Shown here one piece after another: positions 8,953 through 19,015 of a stretch of DNA of 64,000 bases. The translations under genes and the position numbers were made by a program. How positions within the stretch are numbered: position 1 is the first letter of the stretch; each line of letters begins with the position of its first letter. The notes beneath the pieces are model-generated. The model saw only the letters and a list, made by a program, of their open reading frames with translations, was not told the DNA's origin and ran no database searches. Source of the stretch: G965216695 sp965216695. GTDB lineage: Bacteria; Pseudomonadota; Gammaproteobacteria; Pseudomonadales; Azotimanducaceae. The stretch is taken from assembly GCA_965216695.1 (NCBI GenBank), contig OZ244212.1:1054001-1118000 (forward strand). Reading direction: 5' to 3'.

Positions 8953-11415
8953 ATGCTGCTCGAACCGTACCGGGTGCTGGATCTAACCCGTCAACGCGGC
9001 ATGCTCTGCGGACAGATTTTCGCAGACCTCGGGGCCGACGTGATCCAGGTGGAACCTCCCGGCGGGGCCAACGGACGTCACCGCGGTCCATTCGCCGGTG
9101 ATGTTCGCGACCCGGAACGCTCCCTGTCCTGGTGGGCGTACGCACGCGGCAAACGCAGCGTAGAACTGGATCCCAGCGCAGCCGAAGACGCCGCCATGCT
9201 CCAATCGCTGGTCGCTTCGGCGGACATCCTGATCGAGTCCGAGCCGGTCGGAACGCTCGCGCCGCTCGGCCTGGACTACGCGGCGGCCGCCGCGCTCAAT
9301 CCTCTGCTGATCTATGTCTCAATCACCGGCTTCGGCATCGACGGCCCCAAAGCGCACTGGTACGCGACGGACCTGGTGGTGGCCGCGAGCGGCGGCCCGA
9401 TGGCAATTACCGGGGACAAGGATCGAGCACCGGTGCGCGTCAGCGTGCCTCAGGCATTCGAACATGCGGCCGCCGAGGCCGCCGCGGGAGCCCTGGTAGC
9501 GCTGCACGCACGCACCGCGTCCGGCCGGGGTCAACACGTCTGGGTGAGCGCCCAGCAGGCGATCACGATTGCGACACAGGGCAACAGCCTGGCGCACGAG
9601 GTGAACGAGGAGACCGCCCAGCGGATGGCCGGCGGCGTCGTGGCCAACGGGGTGGACATCCGCCTCACGTTCCCGGCCAGCGATGGCTACGTATCTATCA
9701 CCTTTATATTCGGCGCGACGGTGGGGCCGGCCACACGCCGACTGATGGAGTACGTATGCGAAGAGGGTTTCTGCGACGCGGCCACCCGGGACAAGGACTG
9801 GGTGGAGTACGGCCTGCTGTTGGCGGACGGGCGCGAACCCATCGAGGAATTCGAACGCGTCAAACAGTGCGTGGCCGCTTGCACCGCTTCCAAGTCCAAA
9901 GCCGAACTGCTTGACGCAGCGATCACACGCCGCCTGCTGCTCGCCCCGATGTCCGACGTCGCCGACGTCGTAAACAGCCCTCAATTCGCTGCACGCGAGT
10001 ACTTTCGGCACCCCGACGGAGACGGTGAGGCCGCCGGACCGGCCTATCCCGGCGCCTTCGCGCGATTTTCCCAGACACCGCTTGCGACCGGCCGCCGCCC
10101 CCCGCAGATCGGCGAACACACCGATGAGCTACGCCGCGAACTCTCAGACATTTCGCGAGACGCGCCTCCGGTCGCGGAAGCTAACGCGGACGATCGCGCT
10201 GCGGCGTCCAACGGCCCCCTTCACGGGGTCAAAATTCTGGACTTCATGTGGGCACTCGCCGGACCCGGCGCAACCCGATTTCTCGCAGACTTCGGCGCCA
10301 CGGTCGTGCGGATTGAATCCACGAGCAAGCTCGACGTGTGCCGCACGATCCGACCCTTCATCGATGGCAACCAGGATCCGGAGTGGTCCGCCGTGTTTCA
10401 CTCTACGAACGCCGGCAAGAAGATGCTGACCGTCGACCTGACCAACCCGGATGCCAAAGAGCTGATCTACGATCTCGTGCGCTGGGCCGACGTGGTGACG
10501 GAGTCGTTCACACCTCGCGCGATGAAAGCACTGGGCTTCGACTACGCCACGCTTCGCACGATCAATCCGGACATCGTGATGTTGAGTACCTGCCTGATGG
10601 GTCAGACCGGACCGCTCGCAAGCTTCGCCGGCTACGGCAATCTGGCCGCCGCAATTGCCGGCTTCTACGAACTCACCGGTTGGCCGGACCGGGAACCCGC
10701 TGGTCCGTTCGGGGCATACACCGACTACATCGCGCCCCGTTACAACGCGATAGCCGTACTCGCCGCCCTCGACCACCGGCGACGCACTGGCGTCGGACAG
10801 CACATCGACCTCGCTCAGGCCGAAGCGTCACTGCACTTTCTATCGCCCGCCGTGCTCGAGTACACCGTGAACGGCCGGGTGTGGGGACGCCTGGGCAACG
10901 CCGACCCCGACTTCGCACCACACGGCGTCTACCGCTGCGCCGGCGATGATCGATGGATAGCGATCGCCTGTGAAACGGACGATCAATGGCACAGGCTCGC
11001 TCGTCTCGTCGGCCTGGATCCCGAACACCGCGACTATGCAACCTCGGACGAACGGGTTCGCCACGCCCACGCGATCGACGAGGCGATCGCCCGCTACACG
11101 GCCGAGAGAGCCAACGGCGACCTGGAAACCCAACTCCAGAGTGCCGGCGTGCCTGCGGCCCGCATCCAGAACGCACCCGAACTGAGCGCCGATGCACAAC
11201 TGACCCATCTGCGGCACTTCCGGCCGATAGAGCACCCGGAAGCTCAGCGTTCGGTCGTGGAAGCACCGCGCGTACACCTCAGTGCGACCCCGGGCCGGGT
11301 CAACGCCGATGTGGCGCCGATGTTCGCGCAGCATATGCAGGAAGTGCTGAACGATCTGCTGGGCTATGACGACGAACGCTTCGGCGAGCTGCTGGTACAA
11401 GGCGTGCTGCAGTGA
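8953..11415 (+). CDS. Double-domain CaiB/BaiF CoA-transferase (first of a tandem pair)
   Basis: An 820-residue protein made of two family III CoA-transferase domains. Domain 1 starts LLEPYRVLDLTRQRGMLCG with GADVIQVEPPGG; domain 2 starts near residue 420 with GVKILDFMWALAGPG and GATVVRIES. In domain 2 the expected catalytic Asp is present (GAYTDYIAPRYNA, about residue 591). The matching place in domain 1 reads VPQAFEHAAAEAAAG, with no Asp. The ATG at 8953 follows GGGAGGG by five bases; an earlier in-frame ATG at 8929 lacks such a site. Family III enzymes work as interlocked dimers, so this looks like a fused pseudo-dimer with one active half. The stop overlaps the next start. Confidence 0.9.
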   Translation: MLLEPYRVLDLTRQRGMLCGQIFADLGADVIQVEPPGGANGRHRGPFAGDVRDPERSLSWWAYARGKRSVELDPSAAEDAAMLQSLVASADILIESEPVGTLAPLGLDYAAAAALNPLLIYVSITGFGIDGPKAHWYATDLVVAASGGPMAITGDKDRAPVRVSVPQAFEHAAAEAAAGALVALHARTASGRGQHVWVSAQQAITIATQGNSLAHEVNEETAQRMAGGVVANGVDIRLTFPASDGYVSITFIFGATVGPATRRLMEYVCEEGFCDAATRDKDWVEYGLLLADGREPIEEFERVKQCVAACTASKSKAELLDAAITRRLLLAPMSDVADVVNSPQFAAREYFRHPDGDGEAAGPAYPGAFARFSQTPLATGRRPPQIGEHTDELRRELSDISRDAPPVAEANADDRAAASNGPLHGVKILDFMWALAGPGATRFLADFGATVVRIESTSKLDVCRTIRPFIDGNQDPEWSAVFHSTNAGKKMLTVDLTNPDAKELIYDLVRWADVVTESFTPRAMKALGFDYATLRTINPDIVMLSTCLMGQTGPLASFAGYGNLAAAIAGFYELTGWPDREPAGPFGAYTDYIAPRYNAIAVLAALDHRRRTGVGQHIDLAQAEASLHFLSPAVLEYTVNGRVWGRLGNADPDFAPHGVYRCAGDDRWIAIACETDDQWHRLARLVGLDPEHRDYATSDERVRHAHAIDEAIARYTAERANGDLETQLQSAGVPAARIQNAPELSADAQLTHLRHFRPIEHPEAQRSVVEAPRVHLSATPGRVNADVAPMFAQHMQEVLNDLLGYDDERFGELLVQGVLQ

Positions 11416-13868
11416 CGTCGAGCTGCACCGACGAACCCGTCTCACTGGGTTCTGATTCGGCGGCGCTCGAAGACATCCGCGTCCTCGATCTCTCCTGCGG
11501 TCCCGCTGCGGCACTGGCAACCATGATGCTCGCCGACTTCGGCGCTGAGGTTCTGCACGTGCCCCCCGTTGGCAAGGACGCTTTCTCTGACGTGCCTGGC
11601 GCACGCGTATGGCGCCGCGGCAAACACCGTTTGCCATTGGATCTCGACAGCGCGGAGGACCTCGCCACTTTCAATGACTTGTGCGGCGTAGCCGACGTGC
11701 TGGTCTGCGACTGGCGACCCATTGCCCTTGCCCGCAGAGCCATCGATTTACGCGCGCTGCGCGCCGCGCATCCGCGTCTGACCGTCTGCCACGTGACCGG
11801 GTTCGGTTCGACCGGACCCCTGGCGGATTTACCGGGTTACGAACACGCTGTCGCCGCCCACGCCGGCCGCATGATGCTGTTCAGCGGCATCGCAGACCGG
11901 CCGGGACCGGTGTTTTCGTCACTCCAGGTGGGCGTGCATGCGTGCGCACAGTCGGCAACCAGCGGCATACTCGCCGCGCTGCTGGCGCGACGCCGAACGG
12001 GTTCCGGAACGCTCGTCGAGACGAGCCTGCTGCAGGGGCTGCTCGCCTACGAGCAGGGCGCGATGATCGGACGTCAACTGGCCGACGAACTCGGCGAACA
12101 CGCGGTGGCGTTGCAACCCACCGCCGGACCTCCACCGCTGCCGACACTGTTTTATCACCCGGCCCAAGCGGCAGACGGACGCTGGATGCAGTTCGGCAAC
12201 CTGCTGCCGCACCTGTTCGAGAATTTTCTGATAGCCACCGATCTCGTGGATGTCCTCGCAGATCCCGCCTTCGATCCTGCGCAGATGGCGATGACGGACG
12301 CCGAAGCCCACGAAGCGTTTCGGGACCGAATGCTGTTACGAATTCAGCAGCGCAACGCCGCAGATTGGATACGCGATTTCACGGACAACGGCGGCATCGT
12401 GGCAACCGCATACCAGACGACTCAGCAGGCGCTTGACGACCCCGATCTGATCGAAAACGGGCACGTCGTCTCGATCGACGGTGTCCGCCAGCTGGGACCG
12501 GTCGCGCGCCTGAGCTCGACACCGGGGCGGCCGCGTCGGGCCCAAGCCAATGGAGGCGCGGTCGCAGACCGTTGGTTGTCTCCGCAACCGGCAGCGGCCG
12601 CCTCCCAGAGGGGAATCACACCATCCGCAGGTACGCACGCCGACAACGCTCCGCTCGCGCATGTGCGCGTCGTGGAGCTTGCCACGATCATCGCGGCCCC
12701 CCTCGGCGCGTGCTTTCTCGCCGACATGGGAGCCGACGTCATCAAGGTTGAACCCGTCGGCGGCGATCCCTATCGCAGCATGGCCCACGGTACCGGCGCG
12801 GCGCGCGTAAACGCCGGCAAACGCAGCCTGAGCCTGAACCTGAAAACGCCGGCCGGGCGCGACGCCGTGCTGCGCCTGATCGATACAGCCGATGTCGTGA
12901 TTCACAACTACCGGCCCGGCGTCGCAGAACGTTTGGGGATAGGTTTCGAAGCGGTCGCAGAGCGCAATCCGCGCCTGGTGTACGTTCAGTGCAACGGCTA
13001 CGGCCCGGATGGCCCCAGCGCGCACCGGCCAAGCACACATCCTGTACCCGGCGCTGCGTTGGGCGGCGCACTGTTCCATCTGGGCGAGCGCGTGCCGGAC
13101 AGCGTGCAGCCGATCAGCGGCCTACGTTCTTGGACGAGTCGGCTCATGCGCGCCAACGAACTGAACCCCGATCCGAACACCGCGCTGGTGGTAGCCAACG
13201 CCGCGTTGCTCGGCTTGAGCGCGCGCGCGCGAACCGGGCGCGGTCAGCGCGTGCTGGTGGACATGTTCGGCGCCAACGCCTACGCCAATCACGACGATTT
13301 CGTCGCCTACGCCGGCAAGCCGGAAAGGGCTCTGCCGGACGCAAAGCTCCAGGGTCTTTCCCCAACCTACCGGCTCTATCCGTGCGCCGAATCACAATGG
13401 TTGTTTGTTGGCCTCTTGGACAGCTCGGACCAAGCTCGATTCATCGACGTCGTTACAACCGCCGGTTTGCGGGCGCCGAGCCTCAAAGAAGTTCAACGCA
13501 ACGACGCGGCTGCCGCGGACGCTCTCGGCACATTATTCCTGCGTCAATCCGCAGACGCCTGGGAACGTCTCTGCGTGCCACACGCACTCGCGTGTCTACG
13601 CGCTGATGCCGCAATGCCCGCGTCATTCTGGCTAACCGGCGAACAACCTCATGCGCTCGAGTTATCGCAGCACGTGGATCACCCGCAGTGGAGCGGCTAC
13701 CGTCGTCACGGACAGACGGTCACGTGCAATGGCACCGCCGTGCTCGGCGGCGCGCAACTCGCCGGCCAGCACAATGACGAGTTGTTGCGCGAGATCGGCT
13801 ACAACGGCGAAACAATCGCGACCCTCTACGCAGACGGCGTCCTCTGGCACGATCCGTACTTCGACTAG
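11412..13868 (+). CDS. Double-domain CaiB/BaiF CoA-transferase (second of a tandem pair)
   Basis: An 818-residue protein with the same two-domain plan as its upstream neighbour. Domain 1 carries IRVLDLSCGPAAALATMML and domain 2, from about residue 413, HVRVVELATIIAAPLGA followed by GADVIKVEPVGGDPYR. The Asp region of domain 1 reads SLQVGVHACAQSATSG and has no Asp, while domain 2 has NELNPDPNTAL with an Asp near residue 587. It starts at a GTG overlapping the previous stop (GTGA), so the two large proteins are probably made in equal amounts and may form one complex. The sequences of the two proteins are clearly diverged, arguing against a recent duplication. Confidence 0.9.
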   Translation: MTSSCTDEPVSLGSDSAALEDIRVLDLSCGPAAALATMMLADFGAEVLHVPPVGKDAFSDVPGARVWRRGKHRLPLDLDSAEDLATFNDLCGVADVLVCDWRPIALARRAIDLRALRAAHPRLTVCHVTGFGSTGPLADLPGYEHAVAAHAGRMMLFSGIADRPGPVFSSLQVGVHACAQSATSGILAALLARRRTGSGTLVETSLLQGLLAYEQGAMIGRQLADELGEHAVALQPTAGPPPLPTLFYHPAQAADGRWMQFGNLLPHLFENFLIATDLVDVLADPAFDPAQMAMTDAEAHEAFRDRMLLRIQQRNAADWIRDFTDNGGIVATAYQTTQQALDDPDLIENGHVVSIDGVRQLGPVARLSSTPGRPRRAQANGGAVADRWLSPQPAAAASQRGITPSAGTHADNAPLAHVRVVELATIIAAPLGACFLADMGADVIKVEPVGGDPYRSMAHGTGAARVNAGKRSLSLNLKTPAGRDAVLRLIDTADVVIHNYRPGVAERLGIGFEAVAERNPRLVYVQCNGYGPDGPSAHRPSTHPVPGAALGGALFHLGERVPDSVQPISGLRSWTSRLMRANELNPDPNTALVVANAALLGLSARARTGRGQRVLVDMFGANAYANHDDFVAYAGKPERALPDAKLQGLSPTYRLYPCAESQWLFVGLLDSSDQARFIDVVTTAGLRAPSLKEVQRNDAAAADALGTLFLRQSADAWERLCVPHALACLRADAAMPASFWLTGEQPHALELSQHVDHPQWSGYRRHGQTVTCNGTAVLGGAQLAGQHNDELLREIGYNGETIATLYADGVLWHDPYFD

Positions 13869-13911
13869 GGTCCGTTCGCACACGCGCCACAAACCGGAAG
13901 GAGACATAGTT

Positions 13912-14844
13912 ATGACGACATGGACCGAAAGTCACATGCGCTCGGTTTTCGAGTCTGTAAAGAACTGGGGACGTTGGGGCGACGACGACGAAGCCGGTGC
14001 GTTGAATCTGATCACGCCGGAGAAACGGCGTCAGGCCGCGCAATGCGTTCGCGCCGGCCGCAGCGTCAGTTGCGCCCGCGAACTCGCCGTACAACCGGCT
14101 GAAGACAATCCCTATCCGGCGCTGCATATGATGATTCGCGGTGGCGACGACTGCGTGCTCCCCGGCGTAGGTCTGGAGGCCACGATGGATTTCGTTGGCG
14201 TTGCGTTTCACGGCATGGCAACGACCCACATCGACGCACTTTGTCATGTGTTCGTCGACCAGCGAATGTACAACGGTTTCGCGGCCACCGAGGTCAAGAG
14301 TACCGGCGCACGCAAAGGCAGCATCATGTGCGCGAAGGACGGCATCGTTTCGCGCGGCGTATTACTCGACATTCCGCGCAGCCAGGGGCGCGCGTGGCTG
14401 GAACCCGGCGATGCAATTGGCGTCGACGACCTCGAGAAGGCGGAACGTTCCCAGGGCGTACGTGTAGAGTCCGGTGACATTCTGCTGGTAGCGACCGGCA
14501 GGGACGCACGGCGGGACAGTACCGGGCCTTGGGTTCCCTTTCGCGACGGCATGGCCGGGTTACACGCGGAATGCGTTCCCTGGTTGCACGAACGCGACAT
14601 CGCGGTGCTCGGTTGCGACGGGGTATCCGACGCGTTGCCGGGACTTGGCATCGACGGGTGGGCAATGCCGATCCACCAATGCACGCTGGCGGCGATGGGC
14701 GTGCATCTACTCGACAACCTGCGACTGGATACGCTGAGCGATGCGTGCGCGGACCTCGCGCAGTACGACTTTCAGTTCACGATCGCACCGCTGCGCGTGG
14801 AGCGTGGCACGGGCTCACCGTGTAACCCCATCGCCGTGTTGTAG
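13912..14844 (+). CDS. Cyclase-family metal hydrolase (kynurenine formamidase-like fold)
   Basis: A 310-residue member of the putative cyclase family, whose best known members are bacterial kynurenine formamidase and isatin hydrolase. The metal-binding motif is seen as FHGMATTHIDALCHVF, with further conserved text WGDDDEAGALNLITPEKR at the N-terminus and GVLLDIPR in the middle. The ATG at 13912 has GGAAGGAG upstream. The gene follows the two CoA-transferases by 43 bases in the same direction and may belong to their transcript. The family hydrolyses amides, lactams or lactones; the substrate here is not known. The 40-base convergent gap after it shows no hairpin terminator. Confidence 0.9.
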   Translation: MTTWTESHMRSVFESVKNWGRWGDDDEAGALNLITPEKRRQAAQCVRAGRSVSCARELAVQPAEDNPYPALHMMIRGGDDCVLPGVGLEATMDFVGVAFHGMATTHIDALCHVFVDQRMYNGFAATEVKSTGARKGSIMCAKDGIVSRGVLLDIPRSQGRAWLEPGDAIGVDDLEKAERSQGVRVESGDILLVATGRDARRDSTGPWVPFRDGMAGLHAECVPWLHERDIAVLGCDGVSDALPGLGIDGWAMPIHQCTLAAMGVHLLDNLRLDTLSDACADLAQYDFQFTIAPLRVERGTGSPCNPIAVL

Positions 14845-14884
14845 CAACCGGTACAGACAGCTACGCCACCGCGCCTAATACCAG

Positions 14885-15664
14885 CTAGTCGAAGACGGGT
14901 TTGCGTTTTTCGATGAACGCGCGAAACGCTTCCGCGGCATGCGGGCCGCCGGCAATGTCGAGGTGGTGTTCGGTCTCCAGCGCCAGGTAACTTTCGAACG
15001 GCATCGACTCCGCTGCGACGTAGTGTTGTTTCATCAGCCGCAGCGCGGTCGGCGAGCGTTCGAGCAATGTCGTTAGAAACGCTTCGCGTTCGTCCGCGAA
15101 CGCAGCGTCGTCAAACACGCGCGCTACAAGTCCGACGTCGGCGGCGGTGTCTGCCGAGAACTTTTCGCACACGAACGACAGCTCGCGGGCACGCGCCGCA
15201 CCGATCAGCCGAGGCAGACTCCACGGCAGTCCCATGTCGCCAGCAACCGCAACGTTCAGGAACGCGGTGTTGAACATGGCCGAGCGCGCCGCGATACGCA
15301 GGTCGCACGCACAAGCCCAGCCAAAACCGGCTCCAGCACAGGCGCCGTTGATCGCAGCAACGGTAACCTGCGGCATCCGATGCAGTATGGCCGCAACCTG
15401 GAAGTGTTCCCGGTCACAACGCTCCAGAGGATCTCCGTCTGTGGAAGTACCGATCCAGTTCAGATCCGCACCGGGACAGAAGTGTGCTCCTGCGCCGGTT
15501 ACTACGACCACACGCACGCTCGGGTCGACGCCAATGTCTGACAGCGCCTCGAAGGTCTCTCGAACCATACGGTTGGTCATTCCATTACGCTGTTCCGGAC
15601 GGTCCAACGTAAGCCGCGCGAGCGGTCCGTCGCGCTCGACCCGGATCGTTTCGTATTGACTCAT
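14885..15664 (-). CDS. Enoyl-CoA hydratase/isomerase
   Basis: A 259-residue standard crotonase. Oxyanion-hole segments are AHFCPGADLNWIG and INGACAGAGFGWACACD; the active-site helix region reads NVAVAGDMGLPWSLPRLIG, where the usual catalytic Glu near LG.PG is replaced by Asp, so the exact reaction may differ from hydration. The start at 15664 has GGGAGA upstream and is preferred to a longer frame from 15697. It is the last gene of the RND efflux operon direction, after a small membrane protein, with a 37-base gap. Its link with an efflux pump is unusual. Confidence 0.9.
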   Translation of the reverse strand: MSQYETIRVERDGPLARLTLDRPEQRNGMTNRMVRETFEALSDIGVDPSVRVVVVTGAGAHFCPGADLNWIGTSTDGDPLERCDREHFQVAAILHRMPQVTVAAINGACAGAGFGWACACDLRIAARSAMFNTAFLNVAVAGDMGLPWSLPRLIGAARARELSFVCEKFSADTAADVGLVARVFDDAAFADEREAFLTTLLERSPTALRLMKQHYVAAESMPFESYLALETEHHLDIAGGPHAAEAFRAFIEKRKPVFD

Positions 15665-15701
15665 TCGTGCATTCTCCCACTGTTGAACATCACGCACCCC
15701 G

Positions 15702-15929
15702 CTACTCCTCCCCCATTACAAGAAAGTATGCGGCCAACACACCGCCGACGAGAAAGCAGAGGTACGCCGCGTTCTCCGGACCAACCGATTCGACCAGGTC
15801 GCGGATCAACCCGGTAACGCGCCGCGTCTTACTCGACCCGCCGTCGCCGAACGGCGTCTGTTGTGTAAGCAATGCATAACCGAACCAGCCGAAGAGCGCC
15901 AGCGACACCACCGCCTGAACGTACTTCAT
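15702..15929 (-). CDS. Small membrane protein after the RND pump
   Basis: A 75-residue protein not assigned to a named family. It starts at the ATG at 15929, seven bases after the RND stop, with a GAGG-type ribosome site inside the pump gene. Two hydrophobic segments are visible: residues 3-22 (VQAVVSLALFGWFGYALL) and the C-terminal AYLCFLVGGVLAAYFLVM. The loop between them is polar and contains SSKTRRVTGL. Position and size suggest an accessory or stabilising subunit of the pump, which is inference. A longer open frame upstream (to 16058) overlaps the pump and is unlikely to be used. Confidence 0.6.
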   Translation of the reverse strand: MKYVQAVVSLALFGWFGYALLTQQTPFGDGGSSKTRRVTGLIRDLVESVGPENAAYLCFLVGGVLAAYFLVMGEE

Positions 15930-15936
15930 GCCAACC

Positions 15937-18900
15937 TCAAACCTGGCCGACTGCTGGGGTTCGCGTATCGTGGGCAACAGATACGTTTCGGCCCAGCGCA
16001 ATCCGATAGAACACCGGCACCGCAACCAGCGTAAGCAGCGTGGCAAACGCAAGGCCACTCATAATGCAGACCGCCATCTCCCGGAAGAACGCATCTGCGA
16101 GCAACGGCGCCATACCAGCAATCGTTGTACCCGCCGCGAGCATCACCGGCCTCAGGCGGCTGACGCTCGCAATCAGCATCACTCGCAGCGACGCGCCCTG
16201 TTCCATCAGCCGTTTGTCGATCTCGTCGACAAGCACGATACAGTTCTTGATCAGCATGCCCACCAGGCTCAGGAACCCCAGAAAGGAGGGGAAGGTGAAC
16301 GAAAGATTGGTGGCCACGAGTCCGACCACGACACCACACACGATCATCGGCACGGTGAGCCAGATCACGATCGGCTGACGTAACTGTCCGAACATCAGCA
16401 CGGTAATCAGAAACATGATCCCAAGTGCCGTCGGAATGTGCACAGTGAGCGAGTCGTTGGCTTCCTGATTGGCCTCGAATTCGCCGCCCCACTCGAAACG
16501 GTAACCCGCGGGCAGTTCGAGCGCCTCGACGTCATCGCTGATGCGTTCCAACGTGCGAGTTGGATTGAAGCCCGGCTGGGCGTTCGCGAGCGCACTGATC
16601 GTCGGCATGCGGTTGCGCCGATAGATCGTTGCGTTCTCCGGTACAAGCTCAAACCCGCTCACGATCTGCGACATTGGAATGTGTTGCTGTTGGCTCGGGC
16701 TCCAAACGAGCCTGCCGGTCAACGCTTGCGCATCGCTGCGTTCGTCCCGCGGTGCCCGTGCAACAATCGGCAACAGCTTGTCGCGTTCCCGGTACAGGCC
16801 CACCTGCACACCCTCGGTGGCGAACGCGAGCGCTTGGCTGAGTTGTTCGCGGGTGATCCCGGCGCTGCGCGCGCCTACGTCGTCGAACTGCGGCACCAGC
16901 GCCAGAGCCGGCTGCCGCCAGTCCGTTGTGCGATCCACCAGGTCGTGCTCGAGGTACACGTCGAGCGCACGTTCGGCCAGGCGTCGCAGCACCTCGGGAT
17001 TCGGCCCGGAGAAACGCGCTTCGATCTTCCAGCTGCCGCCCGGCGTGAATTCCGAACGCGTGACGCGGACGTGGGCTTCGGGTACTGCCGACTCGATCCG
17101 AATCTTGGCCATCTGCATCGCCGCGTTCATTTCCGAAACGTCTTGCACGCGCACCACGTACTGGGCGTACGCAGGATTGGGCTGCTCGGGATTGATGATC
17201 GTCATGAACCGCGGCGGACCACGCCCGATGAAGCTGGTCACTGAATTCACGCCGTCCATTTCAGCAAGCGCTTGCTCCACATCGTGTGCAGACGCAATGG
17301 TCGCGTGAATGTCGGTACCCTCCGGATGCCAGGCGTGCACGTAGAACAACGGTGTGTTGGTCGACGGAAAGAATCCGGGTTTCACGAACTGAAACGCCCA
17401 GATGCAGGCACCAGTGATGGCGACGATCACCGCCGTCGTCAGCCACGGACGACGAAGTCCAAACCAGAGCAAGCCGCGATACGGCGCGTACATCACGCCG
17501 TCATACAACGCGCTTTCGTCGACGGCCTTACCCACGCGCAGTACGTAACTGCCAAGCAGGGGCACTAGCGTTACGGCAAGCAGCCAGCTCAGCAACAACG
17601 CGATCGCTACCACCTGAAACAGCGATACCAGAAAGTGTCCTGAGTTGTCGTCCGATAGACTGATCGGGGCGAATGCCATCACGCCGATCACGGTAGCGCC
17701 CAGCAACGGAAACTTGGTGCGCTCGACTGCGCGTTCCGCCGCGTCGGCCGGGGCCATCCCGAGCCGCACACCAACGAGCATGCCTTCCGCAACGACGATC
17801 CCGTTGTCCACAAGCATGCCCATCGCAATCATCAGCGCACCGAGCGATATTCGCTGCAGCTCAATGCCTGCAAACGACATCACCAGCAACGTGCCGGCCA
17901 CCGTGAGTAACAGCACCACCCCCACCACCGTACCCGCACGCCAGCCCATGAAAACGCAAAGCGCGAGCACGACCGTGCCCACCGATAGAAGAAGGTTGGT
18001 CAGGAACGTGCGCACCGCTTCGTCCACCACGGCATGCTGCGCGTAGATCGGGGTAACCGTCACACCCAGCGGGAGCAGGTCCGTCACGTCGGCAAGCGCC
18101 GCGTCTACGGCTGCGCCGACCTTCACGACGTTAAGTCCGGGCACCACCGACACGCCGATCACGAAAACGTCTTCGCCGTCGTGGCGTATGCGGTGCGTCG
18201 GTACCTCGACCTGCTCGCGGACAACCCGCGCAATATCCCCGAGGCGAAGAATCTCCGTGGAACCGGGCCGCCCGATGCGCATGTTCGCCACCGCATCGAC
18301 GCTGTCGAACCCAATCTCGGGCGCAATTCGCAGACGGCGGTCGGCAATTGTCAGTGTCCCGGCAGGTACGACCCGGTTCTCGGTGCCGATGCTCGCGAAA
18401 AGCTGCTCGATCGGAAGGCCCAACCGAACCAGGCGGGCGTGATCGATCTCGACGAATATCGCCTCCTGCTGGAGTCCCGTTGCCACGACCTTAGCGACCC
18501 CCTCAACCCCTTCCAGCGTAGTAACGATCCGGCGCGCCACGTCGCGTTGCTCCGCGTCCGAGTAGCCCGCCGCCGCCACCGCGTAAAGCACGCCGAAAAC
18601 GTCACCAAAATCGTCCTCCACCAGCGGTACCCCGCTGCCGGGAGGTAGCGCCCGTTCTGCCTCACGAACCCGGCGGCGCAGTTCGTCGAAAATCTGCGGC
18701 GTTTCCTCTACCCCCCATTGTTCCTGCAGCTCGACCGTTACTTCAGAGCGGCCCGTGAGTGACTTCGACGTGATCTTTTCGATGTAGGGAAGCTGCTGCA
18801 GCGCTGCTTCGATCACATCGGTTACTTCCTGTTCGACTTCGCGCGCCGAAGCACCCGGATACTCGGTTACGACCAGAACCATCTTGATTGGAAATGCCGG

Positions 18901-19014
18901 GTCTTCGAGGCGGCCTACATTTTCGATGCCGTACCAACCGCCGACCATACAAACCACCGCCAGTAGCCACGGATACAGCGGCCGTTCGATCGAGAAACGC
19001 GCGATCGTTTGCAC
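15937..19014 (-). CDS. RND-family efflux permease
   Basis: A resistance-nodulation-division inner membrane pump of about 1025 residues, full length for the family. The N-terminus FSIERPLYPWLLAVVCMVGG is the first membrane segment. The TM4 region reads GMLVDNGIVVAEG, carrying the proton-relay Asp, and a second block of membrane segments starts near VHIPTALGIMFLITVLMFGQ. The GTG at 19014 lies one base after the stop of the membrane-fusion gene; an ATG at 19047 would add eleven residues and overlap that gene. The pump exports hydrophobic compounds using the proton gradient. No outer-membrane channel gene is next to it, so a TolC-like partner must come from elsewhere. Confidence 0.95.
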   Translation of the reverse strand: MQTIARFSIERPLYPWLLAVVCMVGGWYGIENVGRLEDPAFPIKMVLVVTEYPGASAREVEQEVTDVIEAALQQLPYIEKITSKSLTGRSEVTVELQEQWGVEETPQIFDELRRRVREAERALPPGSGVPLVEDDFGDVFGVLYAVAAAGYSDAEQRDVARRIVTTLEGVEGVAKVVATGLQQEAIFVEIDHARLVRLGLPIEQLFASIGTENRVVPAGTLTIADRRLRIAPEIGFDSVDAVANMRIGRPGSTEILRLGDIARVVREQVEVPTHRIRHDGEDVFVIGVSVVPGLNVVKVGAAVDAALADVTDLLPLGVTVTPIYAQHAVVDEAVRTFLTNLLLSVGTVVLALCVFMGWRAGTVVGVVLLLTVAGTLLVMSFAGIELQRISLGALMIAMGMLVDNGIVVAEGMLVGVRLGMAPADAAERAVERTKFPLLGATVIGVMAFAPISLSDDNSGHFLVSLFQVVAIALLLSWLLAVTLVPLLGSYVLRVGKAVDESALYDGVMYAPYRGLLWFGLRRPWLTTAVIVAITGACIWAFQFVKPGFFPSTNTPLFYVHAWHPEGTDIHATIASAHDVEQALAEMDGVNSVTSFIGRGPPRFMTIINPEQPNPAYAQYVVRVQDVSEMNAAMQMAKIRIESAVPEAHVRVTRSEFTPGGSWKIEARFSGPNPEVLRRLAERALDVYLEHDLVDRTTDWRQPALALVPQFDDVGARSAGITREQLSQALAFATEGVQVGLYRERDKLLPIVARAPRDERSDAQALTGRLVWSPSQQQHIPMSQIVSGFELVPENATIYRRNRMPTISALANAQPGFNPTRTLERISDDVEALELPAGYRFEWGGEFEANQEANDSLTVHIPTALGIMFLITVLMFGQLRQPIVIWLTVPMIVCGVVVGLVATNLSFTFPSFLGFLSLVGMLIKNCIVLVDEIDKRLMEQGASLRVMLIASVSRLRPVMLAAGTTIAGMAPLLADAFFREMAVCIMSGLAFATLLTLVAVPVFYRIALGRNVSVAHDTRTPAVGQV

Positions 19015-19015
19015 G

